Shown here: positions 1 through 8,729 of the stretch, one piece after another | How positions within the stretch are numbered: the stretch's first letter is position 1 | How the letters are laid out: every line of letters begins with the position of its first letter | Source of the DNA: an uncultured Pelagibacteraceae bacterium | GTDB taxonomy: Bacteria > Pseudomonadota > Alphaproteobacteria > Pelagibacterales > Pelagibacteraceae | NCBI GenBank assembly: GCA_902629215.1 | Contig: CACOQC010000001.1 | Coordinates: 1-64,000 of the forward strand | Direction of reading: 5' to 3' | Length of the DNA: 64,000 nucleotides | Program-made: the position numbers and the translations under genes | The notes under the pieces: model-generated | What the model was told of the DNA's origin: nothing | The model's input: only the letters and a program-made list of their open reading frames with translations | Databases searched by the model: none

Positions 1-1485
1 AATTTTTTCATTCAAACATAATAAATTTTCAATTTTTGTTGGTGAAATATTATCACCACCTGAATTTACAATAATTTCTTTTTTTCTATCTGTTATTTTT
101 AAATTTCCATCATTAGTAAATTCGCCAATATCACCAGTGTGCAACCAACCATTTTTTAAAATTTCATCTGTTTCTTTTTGCATATTCCAATAACCAAGCA
201 TCACATTTTCCCCTTTTACTAATATTTCTCCATCATCTGCAATTTTAACCTCATTAGTTTTAAAAGGAGGTCCAACTGTATCAATTTTGATTTTCCCAGG
301 AATATTACAACTAACAACAGGAGAGGTCTCCGTTAATCCATATCCTTGTAAAGTTGGTAAACCTATGGAATTCAAAAATTCTCCAATTTTTTGATCTAAA
401 GCTCCGCCACCTGAAACAAAAGCTTTCAACTTACCTCCAAATTGTTTTTTAATTTTTCTTCTTACTAGTTTTTCACACAAAAAATTAATAATTTTTTCCT
501 TAAAATTAAGTTCTACTTTATTCAAATTTTTAGTTCCAAGAACAATGGTACTTTCAACTAATTTTTTTTTTAAACCTTTTTGTTTTGATAAATTAAGAGA
601 AATTTTACTATATAAATTTTGGTAAAATCTTGGAACAGCTGTCATAATAGTAGGTTGTGCTACTGACATATTAGGTAATAATTTTTCTAAACTTTCAGCA
701 TAGTAAACTTTTGCTTTAAGATATATTTGTACATATTGAACCGTGTGTTCATATGAATGAGATAGTGGAAGCCAAGTTAAAAAAACTGGTTTTTCATTTA
801 CAATTAATGTTTCTAAAATTTCTTGTGCGCCCTCACAATTCGATAAAATACCTCCATGGCTAAGCATAACTCCTTTGGGATTACCCGTCGTGCCCGACGT
901 ATAAATTATACAAGCTAGATCATCTCTCTGAATTTGGTTATTATATTTATTGTTCAATTTTATAAAGTTTTTTTCATCTAACAAAACTTTACTAAAGATT
1001 TCTTCAAAACATTTTATTTTTTTATCAAATCCATCAATTGAAATTAATATTGAGTCGTTTTTAATAAACTTTTTAATTTTTCTTAACTGCGTATCATTTG
1101 AAACAATACATACCTTGGGTTCACAATCGTTGATTATATATTCATAATCATCTTCAGAATAAGTTGTAAAAAGTGGAACAGTCACTCCACCGGCATTCAT
1201 AATTGCTATATCAGATATTAACCATTCTGGCCGGTTTTCAGACAATAAAATACACCTATCACCTTTAGATATAATTTCTCTTAAGTAATTTGATAAAATT
1301 TGAATTCTATTATTTATCATGAGCCATGAATAAGACAGTGGGCCTGATATTAATTTGTTATCCTTATTTTTTTGTTTTAGTGAAATCAAAAAAATTTCTT
1401 TCATTTTTTCAAAATCATTTGAAGTTTTCTCTTCAAATTTTTTAAAAAAAAGCTCTACTAAACTATTTATCTCTTTCAGTTCCAT
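1..1485 (-). CDS. Long-chain acyl-CoA synthetase (AMP-forming), partial at the window edge
   Basis: Activates long-chain fatty acids to acyl-CoA through an acyl-adenylate, feeding beta-oxidation or phospholipid synthesis; expected at the inner face of the cytoplasmic membrane. The open frame runs from an ATG at 1485 off the left edge, giving about 495 residues; the C-terminal end is missing. Visible ANL-superfamily motifs are the P-loop YTSGTTGNPKG near residue 194, GYGLTETSP near 380, TGDIGE near 448 and DRKKEIIVNSGG near 465. The ATG lies only four bases after the CCA end of the upstream tRNA-Leu on the same strand, so the two may be co-transcribed. FadD-like by motifs; substrate chain length cannot be read from the sequence. 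Confidence 0.9.
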   Translation of the reverse strand, partial: MELKEINSLVELFFKKFEEKTSNDFEKMKEIFLISLKQKNKDNKLISGPLSYSWLMINNRIQILSNYLREIISKGDRCILLSENRPEWLISDIAIMNAGGVTVPLFTTYSEDDYEYIINDCEPKVCIVSNDTQLRKIKKFIKNDSILISIDGFDKKIKCFEEIFSKVLLDEKNFIKLNNKYNNQIQRDDLACIIYTSGTTGNPKGVMLSHGGILSNCEGAQEILETLIVNEKPVFLTWLPLSHSYEHTVQYVQIYLKAKVYYAESLEKLLPNMSVAQPTIMTAVPRFYQNLYSKISLNLSKQKGLKKKLVESTIVLGTKNLNKVELNFKEKIINFLCEKLVRRKIKKQFGGKLKAFVSGGGALDQKIGEFLNSIGLPTLQGYGLTETSPVVSCNIPGKIKIDTVGPPFKTNEVKIADDGEILVKGENVMLGYWNMQKETDEILKNGWLHTGDIGEFTNDGNLKITDRKKEIIVNSGGDNISPTKIENLLCLNEKI

Positions 1486-1489
1486 AATT

Positions 1490-1574
1490 TGGTGGGCGAA
1501 GAGAGAATCGAACTCTCACTTCTTGCGAAACACGATTTTGAGTCGTGCGCGTCTACCAGTTCCGCCATTCGCCC
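1490..1574 (-). tRNA. tRNA-Leu (anticodon CAA)
   Basis: An 85-base minus-strand cloverleaf. The 7-bp acceptor stem is GGGCGAA/TTCGCCC and the D arm contains GGTAGACGC. The anticodon stem CACGA/TCGTG closes the loop CTCAAAA, so the anticodon is CAA and reads UUG. A long variable arm marks a class II tRNA, and the T arm is GAGAG-TTCGATT-CTCTC. The discriminator A and the CCA end are encoded in the DNA. The acyl-CoA synthetase start codon follows after four bases. Confidence 0.96.
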
Positions 1575-1633
1575 TTAATTATTTAATAATTTATTAAATA
1601 GTATAAGAACTAAAATTATATTAAAACCAAAAA

Positions 1634-2239
1634 ATGTTTAATACTCTTTACAAAAAATGTTTAGATTTAGCTGCTCACAAAAGTTCTAAATATTACTTAG
1701 CTTTAGTTTCTTTTATTGAAAGTTCTTTTTTTCCTATACCACCAGATGTAATGGTAATACCAATGGTTATTTCCAAAAAAAATGATTTCTTTAAAATTTT
1801 TCTTATAACTACCATATTTTCTGTTTTAGGAGGAATATTAGGTTATTTTATTGGAGCCTTTTTTTTTGAGTTAGGAATGGAAATTGTGAGTTTATATGGC
1901 TATGAAGATAAGTTAACTAACCTTAAAAATAATTTAATAAACAGTGAGGGTTTCTATGCTTGGCTTAGCATACTTTTTTTAGCAGGCTTCACTCCTCTAC
2001 CATACAAAGTTTTTACTATTGCTAGTGGTTTAATCGGATTTAATATCTTAATTTTTATTTTTATAAGCTTAATTTCCAGAGGTTTACGTTTTTTTATAGT
2101 ATCTTATCTATCATATAAATTTGGAGATTTGTTTACTCAATTTATGAATAAACATGGATCTAAATGGTTTACAATTGTAGGAATATTAATTGTTGCTATT
2201 GTAATTTTTGTATATTTAATATTTAAGTTTTATGTATAA
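1634..2239 (+). CDS. YqaA/DedA-like (VTT domain) membrane protein
   Basis: A 201-aa integral membrane protein of the YqaA branch of the SNARE-associated/VTT (DedA-like) superfamily. Family members are thought to act in lipid or small-molecule transport across the inner membrane; the exact role here is unknown. Visible are the N-terminal re-entrant motif ESSFFPIPPDV (about residues 29-39), a glycine-rich helix with GGILGYFIG, the second motif FLAGFTPLPYKVFTIASG (about 115-132) and a C-terminal hydrophobic helix. It begins a plus-strand run with dsbB and coq7: its 3' end overlaps dsbB by 8 bases, so translation is probably coupled. Confidence 0.85.
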   Translation: MFNTLYKKCLDLAAHKSSKYYLALVSFIESSFFPIPPDVMVIPMVISKKNDFFKIFLITTIFSVLGGILGYFIGAFFFELGMEIVSLYGYEDKLTNLKNNLINSEGFYAWLSILFLAGFTPLPYKVFTIASGLIGFNILIFIFISLISRGLRFFIVSYLSYKFGDLFTQFMNKHGSKWFTIVGILIVAIVIFVYLIFKFYV

Positions 2240-2717
2240 CTTAAAAATAAATACCTTTTTAAAAGTAATTTTTTTAATTAGTTCATTTGCGATAATTTCT
2301 GCCTTTTTTATAGAATATGTCCTTGGACACAAACCTTGCAATCTATGCTTAATAGAAAGAATTCCTTATGTATTAAGCATAATTCTAATAATTCTAAATT
2401 ATATTTCAAAAAAAAATGAATATTTTATAATTCTTTTATTATTAATAATATTTTGTTTTTCATTGATAATGTCATTTTATCACTTCGGAATTGAGCAAGG
2501 TTTTTTTGAAGAGTCTACAGTTTGTGGATTAAAAGATGCGTCTCTTATTCTTTCTAAAGAGGAAATATTGAAACAATTACAAACAAAATCTATAAGCTGT
2601 AAAGATGTGACATTTAGAATTTTTGGATTTTCATTAACTACATTTAATATAATAATCAGTTTAATTTTAATTGTTTTACTATTAAATATTTTTAGAAATT
2701 ATGAAAAATTTCAATAA
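2232..2717 (+). CDS. dsbB: Disulfide bond formation protein B
   Basis: Inner-membrane oxidoreductase that reoxidises periplasmic DsbA and passes electrons to ubiquinone. The 161-aa product has four hydrophobic helices and the family's CxxC pair as PCNLCLIERIPY (about residues 35-46). Two further cysteines lie in the second periplasmic loop, in VCGLKDAS and ISCKDV. It overlaps YqaA by 8 bases and the downstream coq7 by 17, so the three form one tight operon. The pairing with a ubiquinone-biosynthesis hydroxylase fits its use of quinone as electron acceptor. Confidence 0.9.
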   Translation: MYNLKINTFLKVIFLISSFAIISAFFIEYVLGHKPCNLCLIERIPYVLSIILIILNYISKKNEYFIILLLLIIFCFSLIMSFYHFGIEQGFFEESTVCGLKDASLILSKEEILKQLQTKSISCKDVTFRIFGFSLTTFNIIISLILIVLLLNIFRNYEKFQ

Positions 2718-3231
2718 TAAAGTTGAAGAATTTATAAGAGTAGATCACGCTGGTGAACGCGGTGCTGTTAAAATTTATGAAGGTCAGTTATTAGCACTAA
2801 ATACGTTAATTAAAGATGAAACATTAAAAAAAACAATTGAAGAAATGAAAATTCATGAAAAAGAACATTGTGAATTTTTTGAGTCAGAGATCAAAAAAAG
2901 AAAAATCAAACCAACAAAATTTTTACCTTTATGGGACTTACTTGGAGTTGGTCTTGGTTTTGGATCAACAATTCTTGGTAAAAAAGCAGCAATGTTGTGC
3001 ACTGCTTCAGTTGAAGAGGTGATTGACAAACATTATCAAGATCAAATAAATAAACTTGGACCTGAGGAAAAAGAACTAAAAAAAAAAATCATTAAATTTA
3101 GAGAAGATGAATTACATCATAAAGATATAGCGTATGAAAAAGGGGCAACAAAAAAAGGTTTATATTCTTTAATGGATAAAATTATTAAAACTGGTTCAAA
3201 AATAGCAATTAATATTTCTGAGAAAATTTAA
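2701..3231 (+). CDS. coq7: COQ7-family demethoxyubiquinone hydroxylase
   Basis: Di-iron monooxygenase catalysing a late hydroxylation of the quinone ring in ubiquinone biosynthesis. The 176-aa product carries the four-helix-bundle metal ligands typical of the family: the first Glu in IYEGQ, the E..H pair in HEKEHCEFFE, the Glu in EEVIDKHY, and E..H in REDELHHKD. The N-terminal VDHAGERGA motif is a strong family signature. The length matches short bacterial COQ7 proteins. It overlaps dsbB by 17 bases and its stop codon abuts the stop of the convergent HNH gene. Confidence 0.93.
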   Translation: MKNFNNKVEEFIRVDHAGERGAVKIYEGQLLALNTLIKDETLKKTIEEMKIHEKEHCEFFESEIKKRKIKPTKFLPLWDLLGVGLGFGSTILGKKAAMLCTASVEEVIDKHYQDQINKLGPEEKELKKKIIKFREDELHHKDIAYEKGATKKGLYSLMDKIIKTGSKIAINISEKI

Positions 3232-3801
3232 TTAAGCTTCTAGTTCAACATCCCAATATAAATAATCCATCCAACTTTTATGTAAATAATTTGGTGGAAA
3301 GTTCTTACCATTGCGGTGCAAATCTTCAGTTGAAGGTTGAAAAGGGTATTGATTAAGTTTCATACCAGAAATCTTTAGTAACTTTCCTCCCTTTTTTACA
3401 TTACAAGCTGAGCAAGCTGTTACAACATTATCCCAATTTGTTTCTCCACCTTTAGACCTTGGTAATAAATGATCAAATGTTAATTCTTCGCTACTCCCAC
3501 AATATTGACATGAAAACTTATCACGAAGAAAAACATTAAATCTTGTGAAGCTCGGTTTAGATTGCGGAACAATATAATCTTTTAATGCTATAACACTTGG
3601 TAATTGCATATTAAATGAGGGGCTTCTTACAATTCTGTCGTAAGTGCTTACAATAATTACTCTATCTAAAAAAACAGATTTAACAGTATCTTGCCATGAC
3701 CATAATGATAAAGGATAGTAACTTAAAGGTCTATAATCTGCATTTAAAACCAATGCAGGACATTTTTCTAACGATACATCTTTTTCAACAAAACTATTCA
3801 T
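3232..3801 (-). CDS. HNH endonuclease family protein
   Basis: A 189-aa protein with a clear HNH nuclease fold in its middle: CQYCG (about residues 98-102), FDHLLPRSKGGETNWDNVV (HNH histidine and Asn) and CSACNVKKGG, the two CxxC pairs forming the zinc-binding knuckle. The N-terminal region with ALVLNADYRPLSYYPLSLW is typical of a widely conserved stand-alone alphaproteobacterial HNH family that is not tied to restriction systems. Its substrate is not known; repair or RNA/DNA processing is possible. It converges on coq7 with no intergenic bases. Confidence 0.88.
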   Translation of the reverse strand: MNSFVEKDVSLEKCPALVLNADYRPLSYYPLSLWSWQDTVKSVFLDRVIIVSTYDRIVRSPSFNMQLPSVIALKDYIVPQSKPSFTRFNVFLRDKFSCQYCGSSEELTFDHLLPRSKGGETNWDNVVTACSACNVKKGGKLLKISGMKLNQYPFQPSTEDLHRNGKNFPPNYLHKSWMDYLYWDVELEA

Positions 3802-3846
3802 AAATAAAGTTTAGCTTAAATAAAAAATTATTTCAATATTTAGCAG

Positions 3847-4500
3847 TTATAAAATTTTTTTTAAAATATAATTTAATCCTATACTCGAAGCTTGAATAGG
3901 AATATGATGGTCGCAATCTTTAATTAAATGAGTTTCGATTTCTACATTATTTCTGATAAAAAAGTCTTTAGCTTCAAGTAAAAAATTAGGTGAAACAACC
4001 TGATCTGAGTCACCATGAATTAGTAAAATACTTGTTGAATTTTTTTTTCTTACTTCTAAATCTTTTTGATTGATAATTTTTCCTGAAAAACCAACAATAC
4101 AATTAAAAGGTTGGTCTGAAGTTAATCCTAAATTTATTGACATCATACACCCCTGACTAAAGCCAGATAAACAAATCTTATTATTTTCCAATTTAAATTC
4201 TTCTTTTATCTCTGATATGAATTTATTAAGTTTTTTTTCTGCTTTAATTGACTCTTCTAAAATATACTTTGGGTCATCTTTAGTAAGATCAAACCATTGA
4301 TAACCAGTTGGATTTATAGGGCATTGCTCATGGCCATTAGGACAAATGAATATTGTATTGGGTAAATATCTTTTCCAATTCAATGATAGCATACTAATAT
4401 CCTTGCCATCACCACCATATCCATGGAGTAAAATAATAGCATTAGTAACCTTCATACCATTTTCAGGTTTTATAATTGTTGATTCTAGACAAAATGTCAT
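3847..4500 (-). CDS. Phospholipase/carboxylesterase family alpha/beta hydrolase
   Basis: A 217-aa cytoplasmic serine hydrolase of the acyl-protein-thioesterase/carboxylesterase type (YpfH-like). The nucleophile elbow GFSQGCM is near residue 115, the acid in IHGDSDQVV near 163, and the catalytic histidine in DCDHHIP near 198. The N-terminal ILLHGYGGDG supplies the oxyanion hole. No signal peptide. Substrate unknown: short-chain esters or lysophospholipids are typical for relatives. It stands divergently from the HIG1-like gene at 4549. Confidence 0.85.
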   Translation of the reverse strand: MTFCLESTIIKPENGMKVTNAIILLHGYGGDGKDISMLSLNWKRYLPNTIFICPNGHEQCPINPTGYQWFDLTKDDPKYILEESIKAEKKLNKFISEIKEEFKLENNKICLSGFSQGCMMSINLGLTSDQPFNCIVGFSGKIINQKDLEVRKKNSTSILLIHGDSDQVVSPNFLLEAKDFFIRNNVEIETHLIKDCDHHIPIQASSIGLNYILKKIL

Positions 4501-4548
4501 ACTTTATAATTTATGTTTTTTTATTTTTAAAACTCTTTACAGTATGTA

Positions 4549-4758
4549 ATGTATATGATTTCCGGTGTAATTTTAAAAATATTATCGATAATTTTATTAG
4601 CCTTAGTAGGAATAGTTTTAATTCTTGGAATTGGAACTTTATTTAAAGGCGGAGAAACAAGTAAAAAATATTCAAATAAGTTAATGCAGCTGAGAGTTTT
4701 GCTACAGTTTATTGCAATACTTGCTTTGGTTGGTTTTGCTTACTTTTTCAAAAATTAA
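4549..4758 (+). CDS. HIG1-domain twin-transmembrane small protein
   Basis: A 69-aa protein with two transmembrane helices separated by a short basic loop. The loop and second helix contain SNKLMQLRVLLQ, which matches the conserved core of HIG1/hypoxia-induced domain proteins, small membrane proteins associated in mitochondria and alphaproteobacteria with respiratory complexes. A second ATG two codons in (4555) could be the true start. The last bases overlap the stop of the convergent TlpA-like gene. A role with cytochrome oxidase is inference from the family. Confidence 0.7.
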   Translation: MYMISGVILKILSIILLALVGIVLILGIGTLFKGGETSKKYSNKLMQLRVLLQFIAILALVGFAYFFKN

Positions 4759-5264
4759 TTATATAGACTTAGCCAATTTACAAATTCATCATCTTCAAAA
4801 TCAATTGAACCTACAATTCTTGCAAATTCTTCTCCATTCTTATTTATTAAAATTGATGTTGGAACACCTCTTAAAGAAAGTTTTTTAGGTAAATTAGAAT
4901 TTTTATTAAAATAAATTTCTAAATTTTGTATCTCTAAATCCTTGAAAAACTTTTCAGCTTTTTCAATTTTATCTTGTCCAATATTTATAGGAAATATTTT
5001 TAAATTCTTTAAATTTTCATTAATCGATAATAAATCTAATGACGGCATTTCTTCTTTGCAGGGAGCACACCATGTTGCCCAAAAATTTAATATGACTAAA
5101 TTATCACGATAATCATCTAAGTTGACTTGCTTATTTTCTGCATCTAAAAATGTTAAACTATCGTGCTTTTTTAAATCTCCTTTAATAATTAGATTTTTTA
5201 TATTAGGTGGTTCATCTGCAAATGATAAATTAGATAAAAATATAAATATTATTAAAAATCTCAT
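4755..5264 (-). CDS. TlpA/ResA-like periplasmic thioredoxin
   Basis: A 169-aa secreted or membrane-tethered thiol-disulfide oxidoreductase. An N-terminal hydrophobic signal (residues 1-16, ending near SFADE) is followed by a thioredoxin fold with active site FWATWCAPCKEEMPSL near residues 61-76, and the cis-proline motif RGVPTSILI near 133. TlpA-type proteins reduce apocytochrome c or copper-centre thiols during oxidase assembly; that specific job here is inferred. It is divergent from argH with 24 bases between the start codons. Confidence 0.88.
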   Translation of the reverse strand: MRFLIIFIFLSNLSFADEPPNIKNLIIKGDLKKHDSLTFLDAENKQVNLDDYRDNLVILNFWATWCAPCKEEMPSLDLLSINENLKNLKIFPINIGQDKIEKAEKFFKDLEIQNLEIYFNKNSNLPKKLSLRGVPTSILINKNGEEFARIVGSIDFEDDEFVNWLSLYN

Positions 5265-5288
5265 TTTAAATAGGTATAATTAATTACC

Positions 5289-6680
5289 ATGATAAAAAAT
5301 AAAAACAACAGAGCAATTTGGAATACACGCATAACAAAGAGTACATCCAATCTTTTTCAGAAAGTTGGAGGTTCTCTTTATGTTGATAAAAAACTTTATA
5401 AAGAAGATATCGCTGGTTCAATTGTGCATGTAGAAATGCTTTTTAAACAAAAGATTATATCTTTTAAAATTAAAAATAAAATTATCTATGGATTAAATAA
5501 AATTGAAAAAGAAATTTCTAAAAATAAATTTCAATTTAATAAGAATTTTGAAGATATTCATATGAGTATAGAAAAAAGATTAGTTGATTTGATAGGAAGC
5601 GATGCTGGATATATTCATACTGCAAGATCAAGAAATGATCAGGTTATTACTGATTTTAAAATTTGGATTAAAAAATCATCTAATGAAATCAATGATAATT
5701 TACATAAAATCATTAAATCATCATTAAAGATAGCTGAAAAAAATATTAAAACTATCATGCCAGGTTTTACACATCTTAAAAATGCACAGCCCGTATCGTT
5801 CGCTCACTATTTAATGTCTTATGTTGAAATGTTTATGAGAGATAAAAGAAGATTCAATAATAATTTAGTAAATCTAAATGAAAATCCACTTGGTGTTTCT
5901 GCTCTTACAGGGACCTCATTCAATATAGATAGAAATTACACTACCAAAAAATTGGGTTTTAAAAATCCTACCAACAATTCTATAGATACAGTTTCTGATA
6001 GAGATTTTGTTTTAGATTACTTATATTCTTGTTCAGTTTGTTCTATGCATATATCTAGAATTTCTGAAGAGTTAATAATATGGAATTCAGATGCTTTTAA
6101 TTTAATAAAATTATCAGATAAAATTGTGACAGGCTCATCGATAATGCCACAGAAAAAAAATCCTGATTCTTTAGAATATTTAAGAGGCAAAACTGGTTCA
6201 ATTTATGGAAGTCTATTTTCGATGCTTACAATTCTTAAGGGTCTTCCAATATCTTATTTTAAAGATTTACAAGATGATAAAGAATTAGTCTTTAAATCAA
6301 CTGAAACACTAATCAATTGCCTTAAATTGCTAAATGAAGTTTTAAATAATATTAGTCCAAATAAAAAGCGAATGCTAGAATTAGCAAATATGGGATATAC
6401 AACGGCTACTGATTTAGCAGATTATCTAGTGAAAAATCATTCAATGTCATTTAGAGAAGCTTATCAAAAAACTGCTGCAATTGTTAATCTTGCAGAAAAA
6501 AAGAAGAAAAAACTTAATGAATTAACTATTGATGAATTAAAAAAAGTCGAAACAAAGTTAACAAATGAGGTATTAAGAGTTTTTGATTTAAAAAATTCTG
6601 TTAATTCAAAAAAATCTTATGGAGGAACTGCTTTTGAAAATATAAAAAAAATGATAATCAAATATAAAAAACAAATATGA
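5289..6680 (+). CDS. argH: Argininosuccinate lyase
   Basis: Last step of arginine biosynthesis: splits argininosuccinate into arginine and fumarate. The 463-aa length is normal. Family motifs present are TARSRNDQV near residue 113, THLKNAQPVSFAHY near 160, and the fumarase/ASL superfamily signature GSSIMPQKKNPD near 282, whose serine is the catalytic base. It heads an operon with an LptM-like lipoprotein (4-base overlap), lysA and an acyltransferase, a standard proteobacterial arrangement of argH and lysA. Confidence 0.97.
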   Translation: MIKNKNNRAIWNTRITKSTSNLFQKVGGSLYVDKKLYKEDIAGSIVHVEMLFKQKIISFKIKNKIIYGLNKIEKEISKNKFQFNKNFEDIHMSIEKRLVDLIGSDAGYIHTARSRNDQVITDFKIWIKKSSNEINDNLHKIIKSSLKIAEKNIKTIMPGFTHLKNAQPVSFAHYLMSYVEMFMRDKRRFNNNLVNLNENPLGVSALTGTSFNIDRNYTTKKLGFKNPTNNSIDTVSDRDFVLDYLYSCSVCSMHISRISEELIIWNSDAFNLIKLSDKIVTGSSIMPQKKNPDSLEYLRGKTGSIYGSLFSMLTILKGLPISYFKDLQDDKELVFKSTETLINCLKLLNEVLNNISPNKKRMLELANMGYTTATDLADYLVKNHSMSFREAYQKTAAIVNLAEKKKKKLNELTIDELKKVETKLTNEVLRVFDLKNSVNSKKSYGGTAFENIKKMIIKYKKQI

Positions 6681-6805
6681 ATAAAAATTTAAGTTTAATA
6701 ATTATTATATTTATTTTAATTACTTCTTGTGGGAAAAAAAATAGTCCCATTTACAAAGAACAAAATTCTAAAATATTAGACACCAAATTAATTAGGGTGT
6801 TATGA
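6677..6805 (+). CDS. Small LptM-like lipoprotein between argH and lysA
   Basis: A 42-codon gene running from an ATG overlapping the argH stop (ATGA) to a TGA overlapping the lysA start (ATGA), so it is translationally coupled on both sides. The product has a short charged start (MNKN), a hydrophobic core and a lipobox ITSC followed by GKKNSPIY. This resembles the CG-x-KGPLYxP motif of LptM/YifL lipoproteins, which assist folding of the LptD-LptE outer-membrane translocon in E. coli. Functional equivalence is inferred from the short motif and position only. Confidence 0.8.
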   Translation: MNKNLSLIIIIFILITSCGKKNSPIYKEQNSKILDTKLIRVL

Positions 6806-8016
6806 AATACGTATCAAATAATTTTTCAATTGATGGGTTCAAAACAGATATTTTAGCAAAAAAATATTCTACACCAATTTATTGTTATTCTTTCAAAAAA
6901 ATAAAAGAAAATATAAATGAATTTAAAGATAATTTTAAAAATATTAATCCAATTATTTGTTTTTCTGTAAAATCGAATTCAAACAAACAAATATTAAGAG
7001 AAATCAAAAAGCTTAAATTGGGAGCAGATGTTGTTTCATTAGGTGAGCTTATGAAAGCACTAAATTCGGGAATTAAACCAAATAAAATAGTTTTTTCAGG
7101 TGTGGGAAAAACATCAAAAGAAATTAGTTATGCTATAGAAAAAAAAATACTTTTAATAAATGCTGAATCAAAAAGTGAGATTTTAGAAATTGAAAAGATT
7201 GCTAAAATTAAGAAAAAAAAAGTAGATATAGGTATTCGTCTTAATCCTAACACAGATGCTAAAACTCTTAGTCAAATTTCAACTGGGAAAAAAGAAAACA
7301 AATTTGGTGTATCTGAAAAAACTTTCTTAAATTTAGTGAAGTATTTAAAAAAATCAAAAAACATAAATCTTAAGTGTTTAAGTGTGCACATAGGAAGTCA
7401 AATCTTAAATAATAAACCTTATGAAAAAATGCTTAAAGTTTTAGATAAAATAATTAAGAAATCTAATTTTCATTTTGAATATATAGATTTAGGTGGTGGT
7501 ATGGGAATAGATTATAAAAAGGGTAATAGAAAACTTAACTTAAAAAAATACTCTTTAAAAATTAAAAAATTTAAAGATAAACACAATTCTAAAATTATTT
7601 TTGAGCCTGGCAGATCTATTATTGGTAATACTGGAATTTTGATATCAAGAATTATTTATATCAAAGAGGGATATAAAAAGAATTTTGTAATAATAGATGC
7701 AGCTATGAATGATTTAATAAGACCAGCTTTGTACAATGTAGAACACCGTATTATTCCTGCAAAAAAAAATAAATTGAAATCTAAAAAAGCTTATGAATTT
7801 GTTGGTCCTATTTGTGAGAGTACTGATAAGTTTTCAACTGTAAAGAAATTTCAAAAATTAAGAGAGAAAGATTTAATTATCATTTGTGATGTTGGTGCAT
7901 ATGGGATGTCTTTAAGTTCGAACTACAATTTAAGACCAAAACCAATTGAATTATTAATAAAAAATTCAAAAATTCAAATAATTAATAAAAGACAAAGTTT
8001 AAAAGAATTAATTTAA
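6802..8016 (+). CDS. lysA: Diaminopimelate decarboxylase
   Basis: PLP enzyme converting meso-diaminopimelate to lysine. The 404-aa protein shows the PLP-binding lysine in CFSVKSNSN near residue 57, HIGSQI near 198, the glycine-rich phosphate loop LGGGMG near 232, EPGRSI near 270, and the active-site cysteine of the second subunit in GPICESTDKF near 338. Its start overlaps the preceding lipoprotein stop. Together with dapB at 51.3 kb it represents the lysine/DAP pathway in this window. Confidence 0.97.
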   Translation: MKYVSNNFSIDGFKTDILAKKYSTPIYCYSFKKIKENINEFKDNFKNINPIICFSVKSNSNKQILREIKKLKLGADVVSLGELMKALNSGIKPNKIVFSGVGKTSKEISYAIEKKILLINAESKSEILEIEKIAKIKKKKVDIGIRLNPNTDAKTLSQISTGKKENKFGVSEKTFLNLVKYLKKSKNINLKCLSVHIGSQILNNKPYEKMLKVLDKIIKKSNFHFEYIDLGGGMGIDYKKGNRKLNLKKYSLKIKKFKDKHNSKIIFEPGRSIIGNTGILISRIIYIKEGYKKNFVIIDAAMNDLIRPALYNVEHRIIPAKKNKLKSKKAYEFVGPICESTDKFSTVKKFQKLREKDLIIICDVGAYGMSLSSNYNLRPKPIELLIKNSKIQIINKRQSLKELI

Positions 8017-8027
8017 TTTTTAATTAA

Positions 8028-8729
8028 ATGCTTAGGAATTATTTATTTTCACTATTTTTCTTTTTAGGAATAATTTTTATTTCATTGATATTCATCCCGG
8101 CATTTTTTTTACCTCAAAAGGTAGTATTATTTGGAGGAAAATTAATGGGTTATTGGTCAGTTTTCTGCTTAAAAATTTTTTTATCAACTAAAGTTGTTGT
8201 GAAAGGAAAAGAAAACATTGTTACAAATAAAAAATTTTTTATTGCTTCTTCACATCAATCAATGTTTGAAACATTTTTTCTTCAAACAATTTTTAACTCA
8301 CCAATATTTATTTTAAAAAAGGAACTTTTGCTAATTCCAATTTTTGGATGGTATCTTAGAAAAATTGGATCAATCTCAATTAATAGAAATAAAGTCTCAA
8401 AAGAAAACCTGGGTTTTTTTGATAATATTTCAAAAATGATTAATAATACAAATAGACCTCTGATAATTTTTCCACAAGCAACAAGAGTATTGCCAGCAGA
8501 AAGACCTCCATTTAAAAAAGGAGTTGGAAGAATTTATGAAGAGTTGAATATTTTATGCCAACCAGTAGCAATTAATTCAGGATATGTTTGGCCTAAAAAA
8601 GGAAATAAAATTTCCAACAAAGTAATTGTGGTTTCAATAATTGAACCAATTAATCCTGGTTTAAATAAGGAAGATTTTATACAACTTGTTGAAAAAAAAA
8701 TTTATTCAGAATTAGATTTAATAAATTAA
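8028..8729 (+). CDS. PlsC-type 1-acyl-sn-glycerol-3-phosphate acyltransferase
   Basis: A 233-aa membrane-associated acyltransferase, probably making phosphatidic acid from lysophosphatidic acid. An N-terminal hydrophobic helix pair is followed by the catalytic block SSHQSMFET near residue 75, an H-x4-E version of the usual H-x4-D as seen in many alphaproteobacterial homologues, and by the acyl-acceptor motif FPQATR near 148 in place of FPEGTR. It lies 11 bases after lysA in the same operon and overlaps the convergent dnaN by 4 bases. Confidence 0.87.
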   Translation: MLRNYLFSLFFFLGIIFISLIFIPAFFLPQKVVLFGGKLMGYWSVFCLKIFLSTKVVVKGKENIVTNKKFFIASSHQSMFETFFLQTIFNSPIFILKKELLLIPIFGWYLRKIGSISINRNKVSKENLGFFDNISKMINNTNRPLIIFPQATRVLPAERPPFKKGVGRIYEELNILCQPVAINSGYVWPKKGNKISNKVIVVSIIEPINPGLNKEDFIQLVEKKIYSELDLIN

